NCBI RefSeq assembly: GCF_020709055.1 | Contig: NZ_JAJFCK010000029.1 | Coordinates: 1-31,113 of the forward strand | Reading direction: 5' to 3' | From: Ruminococcus callidus | GTDB lineage: Bacteria > Bacillota > Clostridia > Oscillospirales > Ruminococcaceae | Length of the DNA: 31,113 nucleotides | Part shown: positions 7,177-14,635 of the stretch, piece by piece | How the letters are laid out: every line of letters starts with the position of its first letter | How positions within the stretch are numbered: the stretch's first letter is position 1 | Notes under the pieces: generated by a model | What the model saw: the letters and a program-made list of their open reading frames with translations, nothing else | Database searches by the model: none | What the model was told of the DNA's origin: nothing | Translations under genes and position numbers: made by a program

Positions 7177-7980
7177 ATGTACGCTGGAGTATCTACGGCG
7201 TGTCTCTATCCCCGTGTGGTAGAGGACGCACTCTATGATCTGGCGCTCGCCGGCGTTTCCCGTGTGGAGATCTTCATCAACTCCCACTCGGAGCTGCGGC
7301 GGAACTTTGTGGATGCCATGGCACAGCTGATGCATCGGTTCGAGATGACCTGCTGTTCGCTGCACCCCTATACCTGTGAAATCGAACCCATTATGCTCTT
7401 CTCCAACTATCCCCGCCGGGTGGACGACTATCTGGAATACTGCCGCTATTACTTCACCGCCATGCAGCAGCTTGGGGCAAAGATCTTCGTGCTCCACGGC
7501 AACAAAGTGCCGGCGGCATCCGTAAATGTGGAGCGCTATGCGGAGCGCTTTCAGCGGCTGGCAGATCTGGGAAAATCCTACGGTGTTGTTGTGGCGCAGG
7601 AAAATGTGGCACGGTGCACCGGCGCATCTCTGAACTTTCTGGTGCAGATGAAACAGGCGCTGGGGAAAGATGCCAGCTTCGTGCTGGACATCAAGCAGGC
7701 GGTGCGTGCCGGAGAGAACCCCTTTACCATGCTGCGTGCGCTGGGCAGCAGTATCGTCCACGTGCACATGAGCGACCATGGGGAATACGGGGACTGTCTG
7801 CTGCTGGGAAGAGGCTACTTTCGCTGGGAGGCGTTTCTGGCGGAATTGCAGACTTACAATCCGGAATGCTCTGTGGTGCTGGAACTGTACCGCAGCGGCT
7901 TTAACCACGTGACCGAGCTTGTCAGCAATTACAGCATCCTGAAGAACCGTCTGGATGCCTTGGGAAAGGGAGGCGTGTAA
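7177..7980 (+). CDS. Sugar phosphate isomerase/epimerase-like TIM-barrel protein
   Basis: A 267-residue protein of the xylose isomerase-like / AP endonuclease family 2 TIM-barrel superfamily. The barrel pattern is visible in VEIFINSHSEL near the N-terminus, KIFVLHGNK in the middle, VVVAQENVAR, FVLDIKQAVRAGENP and the metal-site-like IVHVHMSDHGEYGDCLLLGRG, ending with SVVLELYRSGF. Histidines, glutamates and an aspartate sit where the divalent metal ligands of the family are expected. The substrate cannot be named. Relatives include hydroxypyruvate isomerases, inosose dehydratases and sugar epimerases. The ATG follows AAGGAGG. It is 30 bp downstream of glcK and 2 bp upstream of nrdR, so it is co-transcribed. 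Confidence 0.8.
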   Translation: MYAGVSTACLYPRVVEDALYDLALAGVSRVEIFINSHSELRRNFVDAMAQLMHRFEMTCCSLHPYTCEIEPIMLFSNYPRRVDDYLEYCRYYFTAMQQLGAKIFVLHGNKVPAASVNVERYAERFQRLADLGKSYGVVVAQENVARCTGASLNFLVQMKQALGKDASFVLDIKQAVRAGENPFTMLRALGSSIVHVHMSDHGEYGDCLLLGRGYFRWEAFLAELQTYNPECSVVLELYRSGFNHVTELVSNYSILKNRLDALGKGGV

Positions 7981-7982
7981 TT

Positions 7983-8474
7983 ATGCGCTGTCCTTATTGC
8001 GGCGAGCGGGAGACCCGTGTGCTGGACTCCCGGCCTGTGGAGATCAGGATTCGCCGGCGGCGGGAGTGTTCCCGCTGCGGCAAGCGGTTTACCACCTATG
8101 AGGTCGTGGAGCGTCCGCTGCTCATGGTACAGAAAAAGGACGGCTCTCTGGAGGCGTTTGACCGGCAAAAGCTCCTCAAGGGCGTGTTCAGCGCCATTAA
8201 AAAGCGGCCGGTCAGTGCGGCACAGATCACCTCGATGATCGAGGAGATGGAGACGCAGTACACCAGCGAAATGCGCAGTACGGTCACCTCCGCAGAGATC
8301 GGCAATACCGTGATGGAAAAACTCAAGAACATTGATGCCGTGGCATACATCCGTTTCGCCTCGGTCTATCAGGAATTTACAGACGTTGCTGGATTCATTG
8401 CCGCCATCGGGGCACTGGACCAGCCTGAACCCCATTCGGGAGACACATCCCGAACAAAGGAGGAAAAATCATGA
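7983..8474 (+). CDS. nrdR: Ribonucleotide reductase regulator NrdR
   Basis: A 163-residue repressor that senses ATP/dATP through an ATP-cone and shuts down ribonucleotide reductase genes. An N-terminal zinc ribbon (CPYC at 3-6, CSRC at 29-32) is followed by RFTTYE and the ATP-cone (VQKKDGSLEAFDRQKLLKGV). The length matches the family. One oddity: the segment between the two cysteine pairs reads DSRPVEIRIRRRREC, two residues shorter than the usual DSRP-x-x-DG-x-x-IRRRREC, so the second pair is at 29/32 rather than 31/34. No ribonucleotide reductase gene is in the window. The ATG is 2 bp after the preceding stop, and the 3' end overlaps the next gene by 4 bp. Confidence 0.95.
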   Translation: MRCPYCGERETRVLDSRPVEIRIRRRRECSRCGKRFTTYEVVERPLLMVQKKDGSLEAFDRQKLLKGVFSAIKKRPVSAAQITSMIEEMETQYTSEMRSTVTSAEIGNTVMEKLKNIDAVAYIRFASVYQEFTDVAGFIAAIGALDQPEPHSGDTSRTKEEKS

Positions 8475-8851
8475 GCCAAGATTTCAAAGACATGCTGAAT
8501 ACCCCCGACAATTCTTCCATGTACGACACACAGGACATTCAGGACAACAAGATCTGGGGTGCCCTCTCTTACCTGGGCATTCTCTTCTTCCTGCCGCTGG
8601 TTGTCAACGGCGGAAGCTCCAAGTTCGGCAGATTCCACGCCAATCAGGCATTCATCCTGCTGATCGCCGACATCATCGGCGGCGTGCTCAGCTCTCTGCT
8701 GGGAAAGATTCCGGTGCTGGGTTCTGTGCTGTCCGCACTGATCTCCCTGCTGCTCCTTGCCTACACGCTCTTCGGCATCATCACTGCCGGTTCCGGTAAG
8801 GCAAAGGAACTGCCCTTCATCGGCGGTCTGATGCACGTATTCGATAAGTAA
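8471..8851 (+). CDS. Small membrane protein, DUF4870-like
   Basis: A 126-residue protein with a polar N-terminal 28 residues and then hydrophobic segments near residues 30-45, 56-75 and 80-103. The pattern ALSYLGILFFLPLV followed by GRFHANQAFILL matches small bacterial membrane proteins of the DUF4870 kind, known for two to three helices and no assigned function. The ATG overlaps the nrdR stop (ATGA) and follows AAGGAGG. It is the last gene of the run that starts at 4175. Its stop is only 4 bp from the end of the convergent gene, and I see no terminator in between. Confidence 0.75.
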   Translation: MSQDFKDMLNTPDNSSMYDTQDIQDNKIWGALSYLGILFFLPLVVNGGSSKFGRFHANQAFILLIADIIGGVLSSLLGKIPVLGSVLSALISLLLLAYTLFGIITAGSGKAKELPFIGGLMHVFDK

Positions 8852-8855
8852 CTTT

Positions 8856-9284
8856 CTAGGAAAAGAGTGCGGTGAACGTCTCCGGCGCTGTGCTGGAATA
8901 GGTGACCGCACCGATGAGCATCTGTGATTCATGACAAAGCAGCTCCGCACGCAGGGTTCCCTGTTCGGGGCTGTTTTGCGCATAGGTGTAGCGTGTGGCG
9001 CTTTCGCCGCAGTATTCGTCCAGCGGCAGCCCCTGCGCTCGCTGGAGAGCGGCGTAGGCATCGTAGACCGCATCTTCCTCTGCCGGCAGCTGCACGCGCT
9101 CTGCGGCGATGCAGACACCGTCCGGAAAGCCGTGCTCCTGTAGGAATGCGATGCGTGCAGACTCGTCTGCCAGTGTGATCGTGACCGGCTCCGGTGCCGG
9201 CTTTTGGGAGACCTGCCGCACCAGCCAGACGCTGCCCAGAATGGAACCGGCAATGCCGAGAAAAAGAACCCATTGTTTTTTCAT
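8856..9284 (-). CDS. Secreted or membrane-anchored DUF4830-like protein
   Basis: A 142-residue protein. Residues 4-23 form a hydrophobic signal or anchor, with no lipobox. The exported part starts with a threonine/alanine-rich linker, then IAFLQEHGFPDG, VQLPAEEDAVYDAYAALQRAQGLPLDEYCGESATRYTY and a closing strand MLIGAVTYSS. This layout (a 'helix, hydrophobic strand, Y-x-x-Y-x-x-LQ...G-x-x-L, tyrosine-rich strand' order) resembles DUF4830 of Clostridia, whose role is unknown. The ATG is preceded by AAGGCGG. It is divergent from the pseudouridine synthase gene, and no consensus promoter is evident in the 78-bp gap. Confidence 0.65.
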   Translation of the reverse strand: MKKQWVLFLGIAGSILGSVWLVRQVSQKPAPEPVTITLADESARIAFLQEHGFPDGVCIAAERVQLPAEEDAVYDAYAALQRAQGLPLDEYCGESATRYTYAQNSPEQGTLRAELLCHESQMLIGAVTYSSTAPETFTALFS

Positions 9285-9362
9285 ACGCCAACCGCCTTTC
9301 TAAGAAAAGTATGCTCTTACATGTTATGAAACACAATCCAAAAACAGAACAGGAGGGTCGTC

Positions 9363-10118
9363 ATGCGTTTGGATCAATTTCTCTCCGCCCGCACGCTGTA
9401 CTCCCGCAGGGAACTGCGGACAATGATTGCCAAGGGCAAGGTCACCGTGGACGGCGCACCGGCACGAAAGCCCGACCAGCCGGTGTCGCCGGAAAAAAAT
9501 ATCGTCTGCCTGCTGGGAAAGCACGTTCCCGGCGATCCGTACTTATACGTGCTTCTGAACAAGCCTAAGGGGTATGTCAGCTCTGCGGATGAGGCGGGAC
9601 AGCACAGCGTCATGGAGTTGATTCCGCCGGAGCTGAGCCGGAAGGATCTGCGGTCGGTGGGACGGCTGGACAAGGATTCCACCGGTCTGCTGCTGTTCAC
9701 CGACGACGGACAGCTTGCCCATCAGGTCATCGCCGCCAGAGGGCACGTGGCAAAGTATTACCGCATCCTGCTGGCAAGGCCGTGGGAGGATGCCTATGCG
9801 GATGCTATCGCTGCCGGCATCCGGCTCGCCGACGGCGCACAGTGCAAGCCGGCACAGGCTGCGCCCGTTCCGGAGACACAGCGGGAGGCGCTGATCTGCC
9901 TGCACGAGGGAAAATACCATCAGGTGCGCCGGATGTTCGCCGCACTGGGAAACCACGTGGAGGAGCTGGAACGTGTGGCGCTGGGCGGTCTGACGATGCC
10001 CCCGGATCTGCCGCTGGGAGGCTGTGTTCAGCTGTTCGAACAAGATGTCCAAAAAATGTTGCACTCAGAAACCGTTTTTTCAAGCTTGTTACAAACCAAA
10101 AAAGAAAGTTCGTCATAA
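9363..10118 (+). CDS. rsuA: RsuA-type 16S rRNA pseudouridine synthase
   Basis: A 251-residue RNA-modifying enzyme of the RsuA/RluB/E/F family. Residues 1-60 form an S4 RNA-binding domain (MRLDQFLSARTLYSRRELRTM). The synthase core has YVLLNKPKGYVSS and GRLDKDSTGLLL, with the catalytic aspartate at residue 103. KYHQVRRMFAALGNHVEEL is the family C-terminal motif. The likely target is U516 of 16S rRNA. RluB-like 23S activity cannot be excluded, but the short form with SSADE after the KPKG motif favours RsuA. The ATG follows AGGAGG. The C-terminal 20 residues after the core are low-complexity. Confidence 0.9.
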   Translation: MRLDQFLSARTLYSRRELRTMIAKGKVTVDGAPARKPDQPVSPEKNIVCLLGKHVPGDPYLYVLLNKPKGYVSSADEAGQHSVMELIPPELSRKDLRSVGRLDKDSTGLLLFTDDGQLAHQVIAARGHVAKYYRILLARPWEDAYADAIAAGIRLADGAQCKPAQAAPVPETQREALICLHEGKYHQVRRMFAALGNHVEELERVALGGLTMPPDLPLGGCVQLFEQDVQKMLHSETVFSSLLQTKKESSS

Positions 10119-10157
10119 TGGATAAATGTACAAGCGTAATTTTGGGCAATAAACGAC

Positions 10158-10186
10158 TTGAAAAATGTGCGGATTTTTGGTATGAT
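10158..10186 (+). promoter_or_regulatory. Promoter of msmK
   Basis: TTGAAA (10158-10163) and TATGAT (10181-10186) are spaced by 17 bp. About 80 bases of leader precede the AGGAGG site and the ATG at 10272. Confidence 0.65.
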
Positions 10187-10271
10187 TATATTATCACCGA
10201 GGGCGGCAGAAGGTGCACGAAGCCACTGCACTTCAAATCGGGAAAAACATATTTTAGGAGGAACTGCGAAA

Positions 10272-11414
10272 ATGGCAAGTTTATCACTTCGACATATTTA
10301 TAAGAAATATCCGGGCAATGTAGTTGCTGTAAAGGACGTAAATCTGGAAATCAAGGACAAGGAATTTATCGTACTGGTAGGCCCTTCCGGCTGCGGTAAG
10401 TCTACCACCCTGCGTATGATCGCTGGTCTGGAAGAAATCTCTGAGGGCGAGCTGTACATCGGCGACCGCCTGGTAAACGACATCGCTCCGAAGGACAGAG
10501 ATATCGCAATGGTATTCCAGAACTACGCTCTGTATCCGCACATGACCGTATTTGACAACATGGCATTCGGTCTGAAGCTGCGTAAGGTTCCGAAGGATGA
10601 GATCGCACGTAAGGTAGAAGAAGCTGCAAAGATCCTGGATCTGAGCCACCTGCTGGATCGTAAGCCGAAGGCTATGTCCGGCGGTCAGAGACAGCGTGTT
10701 GCGCTGGGCCGTGCAATCGTTCGTAATCCGCAGGTATTCCTGCTTGACGAGCCGCTGTCCAACCTGGACGCAAAGCTCCGTGCGCAGATGAGAACCGAGA
10801 TCTCCAAGCTCCACAAGAAGCTGGGTACGACATTCATCTACGTAACCCACGACCAGACCGAGGCTATGACCATGGGTGACCGTATCGTTGTTATGAGAGA
10901 CGGTATCATCCAGCAGGTAGATACCCCGCAGGCTCTGTACGAGAAGCCGGGCAACAAGTTCGTTGCAGGATTCCTGGGTTCTCCGCAGATGAACTTCATC
11001 GACGCTGTCCTGAAGAAGTCCGACAACTACTATGTAGAATTCGGCGCAGAAGCTACCAAGACCGGCAAGGCTGTTAAGTATCAGGTTGAAATTCCGGCTG
11101 CAAAGGTAACACCGGAGCTGGCTGAATTCGTAGACAAGGAAGTCATTCTGGGTATCCGTCCGGAGTCCCTCCACGATGACGAGATGTTCCTGTCCAACGC
11201 AAAGACCGGTATCATCAACTGCACTGTAGAGATCACCGAAATGATGGGTGCTGAAACCTTCCTGTACCTGGACTGCGCTGGCATTCCGCTGACTGCACGT
11301 GTTGATCCTCGTTCCACTGCTCGTCCGCAGGATGAGATTCAGGTTGCTCTGGATGCGAACAAGATCCACCTGTTCCGCAAGGATACCGAGAACAACGAGA
11401 CCATCATTAACTGA
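10272..11414 (+). CDS. msmK: MsmK/UgpC-type ATPase of carbohydrate ABC importers
   Basis: A 380-residue ATP-binding subunit that powers CUT1-type sugar importers. Walker A is GPSGCGKST at 37-45, the Q-loop [12 protein letters not shown], the signature SGGQRQR from residue 136, Walker B VFLLDEP at 155-161, and the switch histidine is in THDQTEAM. The C-terminal 140 residues form the OB-fold/TOBE regulatory domain ([13 protein letters not shown]). The start at 10272 follows AGGAGG; an upstream in-frame ATG lies in the promoter. No permease or binding-protein gene is adjacent. In Firmicutes such a lone MsmK often serves several importers, which fits here. Frequent CGT and GTA codons suggest high expression. 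A strong terminator follows. Confidence 0.95.
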   Translation: MASLSLRHIYKKYPGNVVAVKDVNLEIKDKEFIVLVGPSGCGKSTTLRMIAGLEEISEGELYIGDRLVNDIAPKDRDIAMVFQNYALYPHMTVFDNMAFGLKLRKVPKDEIARKVEEAAKILDLSHLLDRKPKAMSGGQRQRVALGRAIVRNPQVFLLDEPLSNLDAKLRAQMRTEISKLHKKLGTTFIYVTHDQTEAMTMGDRIVVMRDGIIQQVDTPQALYEKPGNKFVAGFLGSPQMNFIDAVLKKSDNYYVEFGAEATKTGKAVKYQVEIPAAKVTPELAEFVDKEVILGIRPESLHDDEMFLSNAKTGIINCTVEITEMMGAETFLYLDCAGIPLTARVDPRSTARPQDEIQVALDANKIHLFRKDTENNETIIN

Positions 11415-11454
11415 TTGTTGTAAGCTGAAACGTATCCCATTTTTCTGAAAAACG

Positions 11455-11491
11455 ATCGCCCACTGTCTGCGGACAGCGGGCGATTTTTGTT
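11455..11491 (+). terminator. Intrinsic terminator of msmK
   Basis: ATCGCCC (11455-11461) and GGGCGAT (11478-11484) enclose a second stem CTGTC/GACAG, and TTTTTGTTTT follows. On the minus strand the same stem is followed by CGTTTTT, so it may act both ways. Confidence 0.9.
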
Positions 11492-11508
11492 TTCCTCCGA
11501 AACCGGAC

Positions 11509-11645
11509 AAAAAAATGGACCTGCCCGGGGAAGGACAGGTCACGTACAGAAAAAGATTCAAGGAAAATTGCTGCCGGAAAACAGCACTTTTGATTTTCGC
11601 TTGAAATGGGAAAGGGGGATCTTTGCGATCCATGTGCTTAGTATA
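11509..11645 (-). ncRNA. Candidate small RNA, about 125 nt
   Basis: On the minus strand a TATACT box (11645-11640) is followed about 90 bases later by a 9-bp stem (11541-11533 with 11526-11518, GACCTGTCC / GGGCAGGTC, loop TTCCCC) and then CATTTTTTT. This is a clear terminator. In between there is no open frame with a ribosome-binding site. No good -35 box is seen. Instead two perfect tandem 11-mers lie there (11653-11674), as for an activator-dependent promoter. The RNA itself is inferred. It is not a family I recognise. Confidence 0.5.
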
Positions 11646-11652
11646 TCAGACA

Positions 11653-11674
11653 AACCTGAAAATAACCTGAAAAT
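11653..11674. promoter_or_regulatory. Perfect tandem 11-bp repeat, possible regulator site
   Basis: AACCTGAAAAT occurs twice head to tail (11653-11663 and 11664-11674). An 11-bp period is typical for sites of OmpR/PhoB-family response regulators. It covers the -35 region of the minus-strand TATACT box. Its right part can also pair with GATTTTCA at 11682-11689, a hairpin at the end of deoD. Confidence 0.5.
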
Positions 11675-11694
11675 CTGACGGGATTTTCAAATTT

Positions 11695-12399
11695 TTATTT
11701 CGTGGCGGTTTCCAGCGCCAGACGCATCATGTCGGTGAACGCTGTCTGCCGTTCCTCCGGCGAGGTGGACTCGCCACGGAGGGGACAGTCGGAGATGGTG
11801 GTGATGCACAGCGCCTCTCTTCCGGCTGCGGCTGCGTTCAGATACAGGGCAGCTGCCTCCATCTCGGTGGCGAGTACGCCCATCTTTGCCCACTGCGGCA
11901 GCGGACTCGGCTCACGGTAAAAGACATCGGTGGAAAACAGATTGCCCACGTGTACCGGCAGTTCCAGCTGGCGGGCGGTCTGTACCGCAGTTTCCAGCAG
12001 GGCATAGGAGGCGATGGGGGCAAAGGTACCGGAAAGCCCGTACTGTGCGGCGTAGTTGGAATCGGTGCACGCTGCCTGTCCGAGGACGATGTCACGCAGC
12101 CGGACGTGATCGGCAACGGCGCCGGCAGTTCCGATGCGCAGGATGCGCTCCACCTGATACTCGTGGTAGAGCTCGTAGGAATAGATGCCCATGGAGGGCA
12201 TGCCCATGCCGCTGCCCTGCACCGAGATGCGGACACCGTGGTATGTGCCGGTGTAGCCGTACATGCCACGGACTTCGTTGTAGCAGACGGCGTTCTCCAG
12301 AAAGTGTTCTGCGATGAATTTGGCACGGAGGGGGTCGCCGGGCATGAGAACCGTTTTGGCGATGTCGCCCGGTGCGGCGGTGTTGTGTGGGGTTGCCAT
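11695..12399 (-). CDS. deoD: Purine-nucleoside phosphorylase, DeoD type
   Basis: A 234-residue cytoplasmic enzyme that splits purine (deoxy)nucleosides with phosphate into base and (deoxy)ribose 1-phosphate. It is the hexameric, low-molecular-weight type: MPGDPLRAKFIAEHFLE binds phosphate with the arginine, NEVRGMYGYTG and GSGMGMPSMGIYSYEL are family motifs, and the purine site shows ATEMEAAALY followed by TISDCPL with the catalytic aspartate. The length is normal. The ATG is preceded by AAAGGAG. The flippase gene lies 76 bp upstream on the same strand, but a hairpin at 12438-12470 separates them. It works in purine salvage, complementing PurB in the window without being linked to it. Confidence 0.95.
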   Translation of the reverse strand: MATPHNTAAPGDIAKTVLMPGDPLRAKFIAEHFLENAVCYNEVRGMYGYTGTYHGVRISVQGSGMGMPSMGIYSYELYHEYQVERILRIGTAGAVADHVRLRDIVLGQAACTDSNYAAQYGLSGTFAPIASYALLETAVQTARQLELPVHVGNLFSTDVFYREPSPLPQWAKMGVLATEMEAAALYLNAAAAGREALCITTISDCPLRGESTSPEERQTAFTDMMRLALETATK

Positions 12400-12437
12400 A
12401 GAAAAGACTCCTTTCTCAAGAAAAATGGGGTTGATAC

Positions 12438-12470
12438 GTTTTCCACAAGTTGTCCAAGGTCTGTGGAAAC
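12438..12470. other. Hairpin between the flippase gene and deoD
   Basis: GTTTTCCACA (12438-12447) and TGTGGAAAC (12462-12470) are inverted around a 14-base loop. There is no T tract after either arm, so it may be an operator or a processing site rather than a terminator. Confidence 0.3.
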
Positions 12471-12475
12471 ACCGG

Positions 12476-13903
12476 TTATCTTCTCTTCCGGTGCAGCAGT
12501 TCCTGAAGCGTCAGGGTGATGGCGCTAAAGTTATACACAATGACAAAGAGGAAGCCAATGGTCAGCCACAGACCCCACAGCGGCGGGGTCTCCACGACGA
12601 TCATGCTCAGCAGAATGAGAATCGCCATGTTGCTGAGGAATTTTGCGTGGTTGACGGGGAAGGGCACATAGCGCCGTGCGTCCACGATGCGGATGCAGTA
12701 GCAGGCGAGGTAGCTGACCAGCGTTGCAATGGCTGCGCCCATGATGCCCCAGATGCGGATGAGGAAGATATTCAGCACGATGTTCACAATGGCAGCCACC
12801 AGATTGGTCCACAGGGAGTGGGTCGTGTGCTGGGTTGCGGTGTACACGCTGCTGAGGAACTGGTTGAAGCACATGATGAGTACCGCCAGCACCAGAACCG
12901 GTGTGTACTGGTATGCGGTGGCGTACTCCGGATAGGTGCTGGAGTCGATTAGAATGTTGGAGAGAACCCGCAGGAAAACAATGAGGAATGCGCTGGCGAT
13001 GAACATAAAGGACTGGTAGGCGTCGTAGACACGGTGGTAGAACCGGCTGCGGTCCTGCGAGTCGTTCTCCTCGATGGCGGACATGTTCCACGCCTGAAAG
13101 AAGATGGTGGAAATGGTGGAAACCAGATTCGGGATCTTGGCAGAGATGCCGTAGATGCCGGCAGCGGTCTCGCCCACCTGACCGCTTGGACCGGGCATGT
13201 ACCGCAGGAACAGACGGTCGGAGAAGCTGGTCACCATCCAGAGCAGTGCCGACGGGATGAGGGGAATGGAGAACCGCAGCATCATGCGCATGATCTTCTT
13301 GTCCAGATAGCGCAGGTTGAAGAAACGGTGCAGTCCGGCGGTCACCCACAGGAAGATGCCGGAGAGGAAGTCCGAGAGCAGCACCGAGAGCAGAAATCCC
13401 GTGACGCCCAAATGGAGTCCGGCGATGAAGATCACGTTGAAGATGAACAGCGTCAGCGTGGTAATGATGCCGTCAATGGTGTACAATCGCACCAGCCCCC
13501 GTGCCACCACGAATTGCGAGGCGACTTGCCGGAAGCCCGACGTGACGCAGTAGATCATCAGCAGGACGACATAGCCCTCCGTATAGGGCAGGAGCGTCAG
13601 GAATGGAGAAAGCAGAATGAGCAGCCCGATGCCGGCGAGCTCTACCATGCAGGCGGAGGTGAAAACCCTTCGGTTGTCGAAATTCCGGTCGATGCCATAG
13701 CGGATGATGGCGTCTGCGATGCAGAAGGTGATGACCGGATAGAGGAAATTTGCAGTCAGTTCCAGCAGTTCCTTGGTGCTGTTGTCTCCCGGATTCAGGT
13801 TTCCGGTGTAGAGCCGGGTGAGCAGCAGCAGCAGAATCTTGGAGCCGAACGAGCCGATCGCAAAAATCAGCGTGTTCGATGCGAGTTTTTTGTATTTGTT
13901 CAT
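12476..13903 (-). CDS. Wzx-like polysaccharide flippase (MOP superfamily)
   Basis: A 475-residue integral membrane protein with about 12-14 predicted helices. It belongs to the polysaccharide transporter/MATE-like superfamily, which moves undecaprenyl-linked glycan units across the membrane. The N-terminus NTLIFAIGSFGSKILLLLL is the family's first helix with its SxxSK-type motif. The strand ADAIIRYGIDR and the middle segment PLIPSALLWMVTSFSDRLFL are typical. The start is the ATG at 13903 behind AAAGGTGG; a GTG three codons upstream is part of that site. It is divergent from the sigma factor and glycan genes, so its link to the glycan operon at 16283 is inferred from function and distance only. 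Substrate unknown. Confidence 0.88.
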   Translation of the reverse strand: MNKYKKLASNTLIFAIGSFGSKILLLLLTRLYTGNLNPGDNSTKELLELTANFLYPVITFCIADAIIRYGIDRNFDNRRVFTSACMVELAGIGLLILLSPFLTLLPYTEGYVVLLMIYCVTSGFRQVASQFVVARGLVRLYTIDGIITTLTLFIFNVIFIAGLHLGVTGFLLSVLLSDFLSGIFLWVTAGLHRFFNLRYLDKKIMRMMLRFSIPLIPSALLWMVTSFSDRLFLRYMPGPSGQVGETAAGIYGISAKIPNLVSTISTIFFQAWNMSAIEENDSQDRSRFYHRVYDAYQSFMFIASAFLIVFLRVLSNILIDSSTYPEYATAYQYTPVLVLAVLIMCFNQFLSSVYTATQHTTHSLWTNLVAAIVNIVLNIFLIRIWGIMGAAIATLVSYLACYCIRIVDARRYVPFPVNHAKFLSNMAILILLSMIVVETPPLWGLWLTIGFLFVIVYNFSAITLTLQELLHRKRR

Positions 13904-13995
13904 GAAAGCCACCTTTTTCGATTCGGCAATGGTGCCGGTTCAGTTTGCGGATGTGCCGGGGGAAAGCACCCCGGCAGCACAAGCCAACACCTATT

Positions 13996-14024
13996 ATTAT
14001 AGCATAAATTTTGGGGAAATGGAA
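13996..14024 (-). promoter_or_regulatory. Proximal promoter of the flippase gene
   Basis: On the minus strand TATGCTATAAT ends in a perfect -10 box (14001-13996). The -35 region 17 bp away is TTCCAT (14024-14019), which is weak. A stem with a GTGC/GCAC and CCGGGG/CCCCGG pairing lies in the leader before the ATG. Confidence 0.5.
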
Positions 14025-14150
14025 CAGTTTTTTTGAAAAGATAGAATTCTGACAGAATATGGTGAAAATGACGAAAAAGCTATCTTTGATTTGTGCAATC
14101 CTCCAAACTTGAAAATTTTTCCGCCGGCGTGCAACAATTCGCCTGCCTCG

Positions 14151-14179
14151 ATTGTATCCCATATGAAGGGATTTTTCAA
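14151..14179 (-). promoter_or_regulatory. Distal minus-strand promoter upstream of the flippase
   Basis: TTGAAA (14179-14174) and TACAAT (14156-14151) are 17 bp apart on the minus strand. A transcript from here would have a leader of about 240 bases before the flippase ATG at 13903. Confidence 0.5.
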
Positions 14180-14460
14180 GACATCTGCAAAGCGTTTCGG
14201 AAATGGCGCACGCAGAGAGAGAACACTTGTTTCATTCCCTGACGATGACCGCACCGCTGTCACTGTGGCATTCGCATAAGGGACGGCAGAAAATCGCACT
14301 GCCGGCGGATGCCGCTTCTGCACAAAGGGCTGTGCCCCCTGCGTAGGCATAGTGCAGAACCGACCGCTTCGGTCACTTGTCAGGTGGAATAGAAAAAATT
14401 TCCAATTTCCTCCATTCCTTGTTGTGCCCGCTTCGAAGTCGTTCGAACGGCACAACGCCG
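14180..14460. other. Gene-free stretch with a row of hairpins
   Basis: No convincing gene is present. Three inverted repeats follow each other: TTCTGCAC (14316-14323) with GTGCAGAA (14352-14359), enclosing GGGC/GCCC; GACCG-CTT-CGGTC (14362-14374); and GTTGTGCC (14421-14428) with GGCACAAC (14449-14456), enclosing two TTCGAA. This could be an RNA, a degenerate repeat or a remnant gene. I cannot decide. Confidence 0.35.
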
Positions 14461-14476
14461 CCAAATTCAGCATGAT

Positions 14477-14496
14477 GAGAAATGTGCACATTTCTC
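14477..14496. promoter_or_regulatory. 20-bp perfect palindrome upstream of the sigma factor
   Basis: GAGAAATGTGCACATTTCTC has perfect twofold symmetry. AGCATG and CATGCT extend it outward with short gaps. It lies about 45 bp before the only -10-like box (TATACT, 14539-14544) of the sigma factor gene and looks like the site of a dimeric regulator. Confidence 0.5.
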
Positions 14497-14554
14497 GAAA
14501 ATACATGCTTTTGATATATTTATTTCATAAAAATGCGGTATACTTGTAACCGGA

Positions 14555-14620
14555 GCTCCAGGGGTGCCGGAGGTGCGCTGCGGAGTATCAGACACGCTTG
14601 CAGAAGTGCGCTTCTGGAGC
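14555..14620 (+). promoter_or_regulatory. Hairpins in the leader of the sigma factor gene
   Basis: GCTCCAG (14555-14561) can pair with CTGGAGC (14614-14620). Alternatively, CAGAAG-TGCG-CTTCTG (14601-14616) forms a small stem immediately before the GGGAGGGG ribosome-binding site. The two exclude each other, since they share bases 14614-14616. Confidence 0.35.
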
Positions 14621-14635
14621 AATGGGAGGGGTTTC

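Noticed and set aside
5944..7908. Minus-strand frame of 654 codons across manA, glcK and the TIM-barrel gene
   Set aside because: It spans three well-supported genes on the other strand. The translation has no family motif and many histidines and glutamines, typical of antisense GC-rich DNA.
10284..11633. Minus-strand frame of 449 codons across msmK
   Set aside because: Antisense shadow of MsmK. Its start lies in the candidate small RNA without a ribosome-binding site.
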